From Ferrovum sp. (GTDB lineage: Bacteria; Pseudomonadota; Gammaproteobacteria; Burkholderiales; Ferrovaceae): a DNA stretch of 49,244 nt. The translations under genes and the position numbers were made by a program. Below the pieces are notes generated by a model, which made no database searches, had not been told where the DNA came from, and worked only from the letters and a program-made list of their open reading frames with translations. This document shows positions 1-8,100 of this stretch, one piece after another; the stretch's first letter is position 1, and every line of letters begins with the position of its first letter. The stretch spans positions 1-49,244 of the forward strand of contig JAAGNR010000049.1 of NCBI GenBank assembly GCA_010435995.1, in the 5' to 3' direction.

Positions 1-59
1 TGCACGATGAATTCACTCATCGACAACCCCTTCTGAAACTGGATACTGTTGATCGCCAT
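1..59 (-). CDS. IS1595-type transposase, N-terminal fragment cut by the contig edge
   Basis: The minus-strand reading frame starts with ATG at 59 and runs off the window after 19 codons. It begins MAINSIQFQKGLSMSEF, which matches the usual start of IS1595-family DDE transposases (short lead peptide, then an F/Y-G-T-E zinc-ribbon region that would lie outside the window). A purine-rich GAGGTGAACC precedes the ATG as ribosome binding site. The recognition rests on 19 residues only. A contig stopping inside a multicopy IS is typical of a short-read repeat breakpoint. The terminal inverted repeat of the element was not identified. Confidence 0.6.
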   Translation of the reverse strand, partial: MAINSIQFQKGLSMSEFIV

Positions 60-95
60 GGTTCACCTCAAACGGTTTTCGCAAGAGGTCAGCAT

Positions 96-113
96 ACTGT
101 ATATCTATACAGT
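96..113. promoter_or_regulatory. LexA/SOS-box-like palindrome
   Basis: The core CTGTATATCTATACAG (97-112) matches the CTGT-N8-ACAG pattern of proteobacterial LexA operators. The dyad extends to ACTGTATATCTATACAGT, with only the central two bases asymmetric. It lies 37 bp upstream of the transposase ATG on the minus strand and about 30 bp beyond the rfbG stop. It may control the transposase, or be the promoter remnant of a lost SOS gene into which the IS inserted. Sequence match is direct; function is inference. Confidence 0.5.
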
Positions 114-143
114 TATCCAGTACGGCCTGAGATAGAGACATAA

Positions 144-1208
144 TCAGGCGTTTTGTTTTGTGGATTGGTAATCAGCGATCTGCCTCATGGTAACCACCTT
201 CATGTTTTCTGCATTACGCCAAGCCTCATGCCAGTCTAGCGTTTTTTGTAATGCAGTTCGTAATCTCCATTGCGGATGCCAGTCCAATTGGACATGCGCC
301 TTGCTGCTGTCCAGTTTTAGATAATTTGCCTCATGCGGTTGCGGCGTTTCGTTGAATTTCCACTTTATGTCTTTTCGCATTTCTGTCAACTGCTCTACAA
401 TCCAGCGCACTGACTGCGCATCATCATCTGCCGGACCAAAATTCCAGCCCTCGGCAAACGATGCCCCTTCCACATAAAGCTTTTCTCCCAACGAAAGATA
501 ACCTGACAACGGCTCAAGCACATGTTGCCAGGGACGCGTGGATTGGGGTGAACGTATTTCCAATGTTTTTCCCGCATCCATGGCACGCAAGAAATCCGGT
601 ATCAATCGATCAGCAGCCCAATCGCCACCACCAATGACATTTCCTGCGCGGGCAGAAGCCAAAGCGATCCCAGCCGACTCAAGAAACGATCTCCTGTACG
701 CAGAAGTCACCAACTCGGCACAGCCCTTGCTGCTTGAATAAGGATCAAAGCCACCCATCGCTTCGTTTTCGCGGTAGCCCCAAATCCACTCACGATTTTC
801 ATAGCATTTGTCAGTCGTGACATTCACCACAACTTTTACGCCGGGCGTTGCTCGCACTGCTTCGAGCAAGTGCACCGTGCCCATCACGTTTACCGCATAA
901 GTTTCAGCAGGTTGAACATAAGAGTAACGCACCAGAGGCTGTGCAGCCAGATGAAAAACAATCTCTGGTTGCGCGGCCTGCATGGCAGTACGAAGCTTGT
1001 CGGCATCCCGAATATCCGCAATGGCGCTGCTCTTCATACCTTTACCAACTTCTGCCACACCAAAAAAATTGGTTTCCGTTGGCGGGCTAAGTGAATAACC
1101 ATGAACTTCTGCGCCCATGGACTGCAACCACAAAGACAACCAGCCACCTTTGAAACCAGTGTGCCCTGTCAGAAAAACTCGCTTACCACTCCAAAAATCT
1201 GAATTCAT
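144..1208 (-). CDS. rfbG: CDP-glucose 4,6-dehydratase
   Basis: Short-chain dehydrogenase/reductase (extended type) that converts CDP-D-glucose to CDP-4-dehydro-6-deoxy-D-glucose with bound NAD, the entry step to CDP-linked 6-deoxy and 3,6-dideoxy hexoses of O antigens and capsules. Counting from the upstream GTG, the glycine-rich nucleotide motif TGHTGFKG is at residues 16-23, TTDKCYEN at 133-140, and the catalytic Y-x3-K (YSSSK) at 159-163. The length (354 aa) is normal for the family. I chose the ATG at 1208 because it overlaps the rfbF stop as ATGA (translational coupling) and matches the usual RfbG start. A GTG six bases upstream (1214) is the alternative. The expected next gene, rfbH, is absent: an IS1595-type element follows. 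Confidence 0.93.
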   Translation of the reverse strand: MNSDFWSGKRVFLTGHTGFKGGWLSLWLQSMGAEVHGYSLSPPTETNFFGVAEVGKGMKSSAIADIRDADKLRTAMQAAQPEIVFHLAAQPLVRYSYVQPAETYAVNVMGTVHLLEAVRATPGVKVVVNVTTDKCYENREWIWGYRENEAMGGFDPYSSSKGCAELVTSAYRRSFLESAGIALASARAGNVIGGGDWAADRLIPDFLRAMDAGKTLEIRSPQSTRPWQHVLEPLSGYLSLGEKLYVEGASFAEGWNFGPADDDAQSVRWIVEQLTEMRKDIKWKFNETPQPHEANYLKLDSSKAHVQLDWHPQWRLRTALQKTLDWHEAWRNAENMKVVTMRQIADYQSTKQNA

Positions 1209-1975
1209 TTCCACTTCTTCCAGGGTGCGTTGCCACTATGCCAAAGCTCTTCAAGGTGATTTTTATCTCTCAGCGTATCCATCGGCTGCCAGAAACCTTC
1301 ATGTTGATAAGCAGAAAGCTGCCCCTCGATTGCCAAACGCTGCAAAGGTTGTTGCTCCCAGATTGTTTCATTGTCATCAAGATAATCCAGAACCGATGGT
1401 TCAAGGACAAAAAATCCACCGTTGATCCAGGCTCCATCACCTGCTGGCTTTTCCTGGAAATGCTGTACTACACCGTTTTCAATGTGTAGCGCACCATAAC
1501 GACCGGGTGGCTGAATTGCTGTGACCGTGGCTTTTCGACCAGAAGACTTGTGATAATCAATCAGCCTGGAAATATCAATATCAGAAACGCCGTCACCATA
1601 GGTAAAACAGAAGGTTTCATCTTCAATGTAGGACGCCACACATTTAAGACGACCACCGGTCATTGTATGTTCACCCGTATCGACCAAAGTTACTTTCCAT
1701 GGCTCGGCAAATTTTTGATGAATTTCCATATTGTTTTCACGCATGCAGAAAGTCACATCAGACATATGCAAAAAGTAGTTCGAGAAATACTCTTTGATCA
1801 TGTAGCCTTTATATCCGAGGCAAATAATAAAGTCATTAACACCATGATGAGAATACATTTTCATGATGTGCCAGAGAATCGGCTTGCCGCCAATCTCAAT
1901 CATGGGCTTTGGCCTTAGATGAGACTCTTCGCTAATACGTGTGCCTAAACCACCGGCTAGGATGATTGCTTTCAT
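1205..1975 (-). CDS. rfbF: Glucose-1-phosphate cytidylyltransferase
   Basis: Makes CDP-glucose from CTP and glucose-1-phosphate in the cytoplasm and feeds rfbG, which it overlaps by four bases. The 256-aa length is that of the family. The nucleotidyltransferase signature is visible: GGLGTR at residues 8-13 followed by EE (16-17) and the KPM motif (23-25), the metal/sugar-binding YGDGVSD at 126-132, and NGGFF at 185-189. No convincing Shine-Dalgarno precedes the ATG (TTGCCAAATT). Upstream lie only about 75 bp of AT-rich DNA and then an IS5-family element that separates it from the glycosyltransferase genes, so it may depend on a local or IS-derived promoter. Confidence 0.94.
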   Translation of the reverse strand: MKAIILAGGLGTRISEESHLRPKPMIEIGGKPILWHIMKMYSHHGVNDFIICLGYKGYMIKEYFSNYFLHMSDVTFCMRENNMEIHQKFAEPWKVTLVDTGEHTMTGGRLKCVASYIEDETFCFTYGDGVSDIDISRLIDYHKSSGRKATVTAIQPPGRYGALHIENGVVQHFQEKPAGDGAWINGGFFVLEPSVLDYLDDNETIWEQQPLQRLAIEGQLSAYQHEGFWQPMDTLRDKNHLEELWHSGNAPWKKWK

Positions 1976-2515
1976 AATTTGGCAAATGCAAACACGGGCG
2001 CTACTACCGCTAAGGTTTGGTAATAAAAAAAAGATACATTCATTATGATTTTGTTAACAGGGTGTTGAAAAAGGCCGGAACAGTCCCAGACGGACAGGGA
2101 ATATGAGATAAATCCTGTTGAATCAAAGAAGAGTGAGTGCCATGCGTGGAGCGAATATTACTCAGATTGAACTGTTTAGTTACCGTAATCTGGAAAAAAA
2201 AAGCCTTGCTAATCATCCTCTGCGCAAATTGCGCCCGGTGGGGGATGCGATTCTGGAATCCATGGATAGCGAATTGGATGCGTTGTATGCCGATCTTGGT
2301 CGTGTCTCTATTCCACCAGAGCGATTGCTGAGGGCCAGTTTGCTTCAGACCTTGTTTTCCATCCGATCCGAACGGCAGTTGGTGGCTCATATTGACTACA
2401 ACCTGCTGTACCGCTGGTTTGTGGGGTTGGGGATAGATGAGGAAGTGTGGAATCACTCGACATTCAGTGCCAACCGGGACCGACTGCTTAATGAAACCGT
2501 GGCTCGTAAATTTTT

Positions 2516-2543
2516 GCGAGGCGTCGCTACGCTCCGTCCCTGC
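2516..2543 (+). repeat. Short dispersed repeat, copy A
   Basis: The 28-bp core GCGAGGCGTCGC...CCGTCCCTGC lies within the transposase frame, flanked by T-run and GAA. It contains the small stem GCGT-CGCT-ACGC. It diverges from copies B-D (GCGAGGTGTCG...CGCCATCCCTGC) mainly by C/T and A/G changes, some of which keep stem pairing. Confidence 0.75.
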
Positions 2544-3042
2544 GAACAACTTTATAGGCGGGTTCTGGCATTGGCTGAATAGCAAAGGTTGGTGTCTAAC
2601 GAACACTTTTCTGTGGATGGTACCCTGATTGAAGCCTGGGCTTCGATGAAGAGTTTTGTGAAGAAGGATGGAAACACGCCTCCGCCAGAGGGTGGTAGCC
2701 GCGATCCGACGGTGGTGTTCAAGGGGGAAACTCGATCGATCGATACCCATCAGTCGACCACGGATTCCGATGCTCGGTTGTACGAGAAGAGCGAAGGGGA
2801 TAAATCCCGGTTGTGCTACTTGGGACACGCGCTGATGGAAAACCGGAATGGACTGGCGATGGATGTCGAAACCACGCATGCCTCTGGCACCGCCAAAAGG
2901 GATGCGGCAAAAACCATGGTGATTCGCTCGATCAGAACAAACAGAGCCACCTTGGAAGCGGACAAAGGCTACGATGTGTCTGGGTTTGTATAGGCAGTAC
3001 GCGACCGTGGGGTCACCCCTCATGTGGCAAGAAAAGATTTTC

Positions 3043-3070
3043 GCAGGGATGGCGCGAAACGACACCTCGC
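3043..3070 (-). repeat. Short dispersed repeat, copy B (inverted)
   Basis: Reverse-strand copy of the 28-bp core, flanked by TTTT and AAAAA. On the minus strand it is identical over the core to copy C. It sits in frame within the transposase, between the HVARK and TKRCAID segments that are adjacent in intact family members. Confidence 0.75.
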
Positions 3071-3284
3071 AAAAACCAAGCGGTGCGCCATCGATAGGTG
3101 CACTACCCGACATGCCGGATACGGAATAAGTCTGGACATTCGCAAGCGAATCGAGGAAATATTTGGTTGGACCAAGACTGTGGGGAGACTGAGAAAAGCC
3201 AGGTTCACCGGATTGTCCATGGTGAGGGCGCAGACAACTTTTACCCTTGCAGCTTGCAACCTGACACGCATGGCGACTATTTTT

Positions 3285-3476
3285 GCGAGGTGTCGTTTCG
3301 CGCCATCCCTGCCAACCCCTATTGGTTGGAGATGGTCTACTGCATAGGGAGAAATCCGTCCCAAATATGGAAAAATTATGGTTGATCACTGACCGTGCAC
3401 CAAAATAATGGCAAATAGCCGGGTTCAGGGCTTGAAAAGAGGTTGGCAGGGATGGCGCCATCGGGCGACACCTCGC
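3285..3476. repeat. MITE-like pair of short repeats (copies C and D)
   Basis: Copy C (3285-3312, plus) and copy D (3446-3476, minus) form terminal inverted repeats, extended inward by CCAACC (to 3317) and GGTTGG (from 3441), around about 125 bp of non-coding DNA. Copy D carries the perfect 12-bp palindrome GATGGCGCCATC. Removing the unit would let the transposase frame run from MATI into a short new tail and stop, suggesting the unit was inserted near the transposase 3' end. The class name is descriptive; mobility is inferred. Confidence 0.6.
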
Positions 3477-3596
3477 AATTGGTGAAAAGTTGGGGAAATT
3501 TCTTCGTTTCATGAGGAATAAACCGTAAGGATGGCCTCGTTTTTCAACAACCTGATAACCACTCAGCTTAACAGAACACTTGGCAGGGATACAGTA

Positions 3597-5189
3597 CTAC
3601 AAAACATGAACATAATCATGTCGGTCACGAGGCAAGTTTTCATTGTAATATGGATCACGGAAAATAACTTCAGCCCAGCGATCACGAAAAAGGAGCGTTT
3701 CATTACTATCAGCAACCTCTCGTACGACAGAATAACTTTCAAAATGATACAGCTCAGCAAACGGTGTATAAACCACTCGAAAACCTAGTTCTCTAACTCT
3801 CAAACAATAATCAACATCGTTATAATCGATTCTGAAACGTTCGTCAAAACCAGTCAATCGTTTTAACAGGCTACGCCGCGTGAGCATACATGCGCCTGTT
3901 ACCGCCGAGTAATTTCTGATTACATGCGTGTATCCGTTATAACCCACATATTCCGCAGGAAAACCATGATAAATATGCGCCGCACCGTTATGCACACCCA
4001 ACACCATACCTACATGCTGTATAGTGCGGTCAGCGTGCAGCAGACGGGCACCCACGATCCCCACACCATCATCCTGCATTGGTTCAAGAAGCGCTTCAAT
4101 CCAACCAGGCGATATCACCTCCATGTCATCATTAAGAATAATTACATGCTCGGTTTCTACTAAGGGCCAACAGTAATTAAACTTCGCCGCAAAACTGAAT
4201 TGGCCGGGCTGTTGCCGATAACTTTCTATACGGATGTCCATATCAAGCGCTGCCAATGATTCTTTGGTTTCATTCGACATGTTGTGGTTGTCCACTACAA
4301 TAACCTTATAGTTTGGATAAGTTGTTTTTTCCTTAATGCTACAGAGAAAATTGACCAGTAAGTTAATCTTCCCTCGCTCAGGAACATCTTTGACCACATC
4401 ATTTGTTGGAATTAATAAAGTGACTGGTGGATATGAGCCAAGCGAAGGACGTACGCGCCACAAGCCCAGAAGCATACCCTGTTCAACAGGGCACCCCATG
4501 ACATCCGATAAACTCCGTGCCGCATTATCTAACGCCTTTGGCTTTGCGTCCACAATGTCGGCAGCGGAACCAGGAATCTTTCGCCAATGATAAAGAACTT
4601 TTGCGATGTGTCCTATGTGACGCGCTTCCTTACTTGCTCGCAACACAAGATCGTAGTCTTGAGCACCGTCAAATTCGAAACGAAGGAGTTTAAGTTTACA
4701 CAAAAGCGTTTTTCGAATAACAGTAAAGTGAAGAACATACATACAAGAGAGTATATGTTCTGGCGACCAGTCTGGTTTGTAATACGAGTCGCAATGGTTA
4801 TCATACTCATCCAATTTATCTTCGTCAGTATATAGAAGATCAGTCTCGGGAGGATTAAGTATGTACTTGTGTACTTCAGCAACAGCATCTGTTGCCAGCT
4901 CGTCATCATTGTCAAGAAAACCAACAAAATCTCCAATCGTAAATTCGATTGCTTTATTAGTTGTAATAGCAATACCATCATTATTAGGTTTCCGTACAAC
5001 TCGTATGCGATGATCTATACCACGGTATGCCTCAAGACAGTCAAGTGTTTCATTATCTGTTGAGCAATCATCACAAAGCACCAACTCCCAGTTCGGATCG
5101 CTCTGTGCTCGAACAGATTCTATACATTTTTGTAACAATGCTTTCGAAATATTAAAGACAGGGACAACAATTGACAAAATACTATTCAT
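3597..5189 (-). CDS. Two-domain family-2 glycosyltransferase
   Basis: Cytoplasmic, inverting GT-A enzyme expected to add sugars to the surface glycan; donor and acceptor cannot be told from sequence. The 530 aa hold two GT2 modules. The first (about 1-235) has DDCSTD at 40-45, the metal-binding LDNDDE at 92-97 and YHWR at 200-203. The second (about 252-530) has VVDNHN at 298-303, LNDDME at 352-357 and the GFDERF...DVDYCLR acceptor-side motif at 447-464. ATG 5189 is preceded by AAGGA at good spacing and lies three bases after the stop of the upstream giant gene, so it is co-transcribed. It is AT-rich compared with the PKS/export genes. It ends at TAG 37 bp before the IS5-family element. Confidence 0.92.
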   Translation of the reverse strand: MNSILSIVVPVFNISKALLQKCIESVRAQSDPNWELVLCDDCSTDNETLDCLEAYRGIDHRIRVVRKPNNDGIAITTNKAIEFTIGDFVGFLDNDDELATDAVAEVHKYILNPPETDLLYTDEDKLDEYDNHCDSYYKPDWSPEHILSCMYVLHFTVIRKTLLCKLKLLRFEFDGAQDYDLVLRASKEARHIGHIAKVLYHWRKIPGSAADIVDAKPKALDNAARSLSDVMGCPVEQGMLLGLWRVRPSLGSYPPVTLLIPTNDVVKDVPERGKINLLVNFLCSIKEKTTYPNYKVIVVDNHNMSNETKESLAALDMDIRIESYRQQPGQFSFAAKFNYCWPLVETEHVIILNDDMEVISPGWIEALLEPMQDDGVGIVGARLLHADRTIQHVGMVLGVHNGAAHIYHGFPAEYVGYNGYTHVIRNYSAVTGACMLTRRSLLKRLTGFDERFRIDYNDVDYCLRVRELGFRVVYTPFAELYHFESYSVVREVADSNETLLFRDRWAEVIFRDPYYNENLPRDRHDYVHVL

Positions 5190-5192
5190 AAA

Positions 5193-8100
5193 TCATCCTT
5201 GAGTTTTTTGTAATATCATTTTAAACCTGTTTGTCATGATGTCTGCGATGCGATCCACAGAATACTGTTCTTTAACAAAATTACATGCTATTTTTCCTCG
5301 TAAAAGTGCAATCTCTTGATGCTCGTAAACATCTTTTAGTTGCTCAACAAGATGATCAATATCAGGCTCTGCCCAAATGTATCCGGGCAGATATGGACCA
5401 TGCTGCTGACTGATAGGAACCAAATCGCATCTCACAGGATAAGCATGTCCTGATTTTACAAAATCAGTAGAACCACCATAATCTGTAGCTATTACGGGCT
5501 TACCTGCAAGCATAGCTTCGGCAATAGTCAATCCAAACCCTTCAGTACGATGCGGCGATACATAACAGTCAATTACATCAAAAAACCTTATAACATCTAT
5601 CTTATCCAGAGATCTCTCAATTGTCCGAATATTATGATGTCCATCGATAACTTTTTGAATAGTATGATATAACTCCGGATCCATATCACCATTAGCAATC
5701 TTTAAAAGAAGTATAACATCCTCACTTTTAGCATACGCTTCCTTGAACGCTTTGATTAGTGAAAACGGGTTTTTTCTGGCAATAGAACTTGAGCAATCAA
5801 ACATATATCCAAATATAAAAACTTCATCTGGCAGATTAAAGTAACTACGCTTATTGGAATCGGTTATTATCTGCTCTTCAACCACATGTGGAACCACATA
5901 CACTGGCACAGGAGAAATTGCTGATATACTTTGTTTGCAAAATTCACTCGGGACCCATATTTCATGAAAAGGCATAAAACTATCGTACCAGTCTGGTCTG
6001 AACGCAGCTAATTCCCAGACCCATAATCCTATGTTGTATCGCCCAGCCAAGCAATCCTTGCCCATTCGACTAAAAAAATATTGGATGGAGTCCGCATTCA
6101 TATGAACAATATTAAACATAGCGGATTCATTAGGGGTGGTCTCTACAGGAAAATCAATCTCTTCTAAACCGCATGGAAGATTGAGTGCTGTTACTTTTCT
6201 ATCACAATGTTGTAAGGCATGTATATAACTACGACTTGCACTTCCTAACCCACTCACCGCACGAATATAACCATAATAGTTGATTGCTTCATTATCAAAG
6301 TATTCGGCTTTTATCGGAGATAATTTCTCAGCATCCCTTTCTTCATCAAGACAAAGATTGGCATAATATTCGTATGGATTACTGACACTTTCAGAAACTC
6401 CTTCATTAACATATAATTTGTTATGGAGAGAAAAGTAACGCATCTCTCTCCCCTCCTCTTTACCATATTTTTTATAGTGTTCATAAGGATTCATACCACT
6501 GAGAGCCACATCAGGATATCTCTGCAAATACCACTCAGAATCAAAATGTTTTTCGGCCATGCTCGATGTTTCTGCTGTAGACTTTTGAAAATTATTGTTG
6601 GTTGTTATTATACTCTGTACTTGCTGTACTATTAATTTCCTTAGATTGCTGATTGCCATATCAAACTGAACATGGTACTTCTTGTTTTTTTCGTCCAGTT
6701 GATACAACTGATTTTCTAATACTCTAATTTTTTTCCCTGTATAACCACCATCCAGCCATTTGCATAAAAGCATACGCAAAAAAGAGTATCTCATCCATCT
6801 GCGGCTCAGTATAAATTTATCTAATCCCGCCAGGTATGCATGATGTTTTTTTCCTTCTTTACTAGAACTTATTTGATAAATAATTTCAGCCTTACTGGTA
6901 CCTGACCTGATTTTTTTAAGGTAGAACCCCATGCCATCTGCATCGGGTGTGCGGCCAAGCAGAGTTAGGTAAGCACAGCGAATAAAGCGTTCATCATGGT
7001 AAGACAATAGTTCATCTAAAGTGGATACTGCAGTGTTATATTGGCTTAGAGACATATCTCTTACTCCGGTTTTATTTTGTAGTGTGGATGCTAAATTTAG
7101 AGCGGTGTCATCAACAGTTTCAGCCTGAGTTTCTATGATTCCATTCTGGTGAATTTTTTCGATAACCTGCTCAGTACTTTTCAGTACAGCGTCATCCTTA
7201 ACTGAATTATTTACACTCAGCAAGCGAATTAAATTACGAAACGGAGCCGTCGAGCGCCATAAAAATGTGTTACGCATGGAATTCAATTGATGCTGGAGAT
7301 GACTAATCATCTGTATTTGTGCTTGTTCTGTGGCCAACCAATTCCGCGTTAACTTATGTATCTCATCCTGCTTGATGGACAATTGTTTATTGAAGGCCTC
7401 GACATACTCGCGTCGCTGCTCACTTTTTTGCTGTTCATGCGATTGCTGGTCGGTTTGAATTTGCTGGATAAGTTTTTTTTCACGCTCTGCATATCGATAG
7501 TGCAGAACTCGTTCTTGTTCACCATAACCATGTGCTTGTTTGACTTTTTCCTGTTCGGCTTGCTGTTGCAAAGCAATAAGTTGGCTCGCCATTTCCCGCT
7601 CACGCTGGACTTGCACTCCCAAATTATCAGCCAGCTTATTTTGAAGAGAAACTATGGCTTCTGCATGAACCCGTTTCCCTGTTTCGTTTTCCGACCGCAA
7701 ATGATGCAGTTCCTGGTTGAGCATTTGAATGCGCTCTACAGAAATCTGCTCATGCTCTGCCTTTTGATCGTGCAAAGTTTGAATTTTGGCCTCGTACTGT
7801 TGGCTTAATGCCGCTTTATCGGTGTCAGCCTGCCGTTGAATACCCAATATCTGTGCTGATATTTCCTGTTCGCGTTGCACTTGGTTGCGCAAATGGTTAG
7901 TCAGTTCACTTTGCAATGAATCCATGGTTGTTCTATGCGTAAGTTCACGCGCCGCATACTCCGTTTGCAGGCGCTGTAGTTCCTGATTGAGAATATTAAT
8001 GCGCTCTGCAGTCAGCCATTCGTTCTCCGCCTTTTGATCGTGCAGTTCCCGAATCACCGCTTCGTACTGTTGGCTTAAAGCCGCTTTATCGGTGTCGGCC

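Larger units (their letters stand above)
2142..3347 (+). pseudogene. IS5-family transposase, interrupted by two amber codons and short-repeat insertions
   Basis: One continuous frame reads through from ATG 2142 (after GAAGAG; a TTG at 2118 is also in frame). The N-terminal DUF772-like part (LFSYRNLE, ANHPLRKLRP, IRSERQLVAHIDYNLL, WFVGLGID) is followed by the DDE part (SNEHFSVDGTLIEAWASMKS, HALMENRNG, ADKGYDVSGFV, TRHAGYGISLDIRKRIEEIF). In-frame TAG codons at 2580-2582 and 2991-2993 break it. A 36-bp repeat insertion at about 2511-2546 adds 12 codons without shifting frame, and another lies at 3038-3075. The C-terminal codons after about 3280 are read from a third repeat copy, so the original end is replaced. 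Other genes here stop at TAG, so recoding is unlikely and I call it a pseudogene. Confidence 0.82.
2053..3559 (+). mobile_element. IS5-family insertion sequence, decayed
   Basis: About 1.5 kb bounded by inverted repeats: GTTAACAGGGTGTTGAAAAA at 2053-2072 and the complement of GTTATCAGGTTGTTGAAAAA at 3540-3559 (18 of 20 match). The TGTTGAAAAA end resembles IS5-group ends. It holds one transposase frame broken by two TAG codons and four copies of a short repeat. It lies between the GT2 gene (stop 37 bp away) and rfbF, with the transposase pointing against the operon. A target duplication could not be fixed because the flanking GTTA/TAAC is itself palindromic. Confidence 0.85.

Noticed and set aside
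2580-2993. Amber-codon recoding in the host
   Set aside because: The GT2 and kpsE genes end at TAG at their natural C-termini, so TAG works as stop here.
2043-3512. 489-aa minus-strand frame across the IS5-family element
   Set aside because: Antisense to recognisable transposase sequence and runs through both inverted repeats and all four short repeats; no protein motif.
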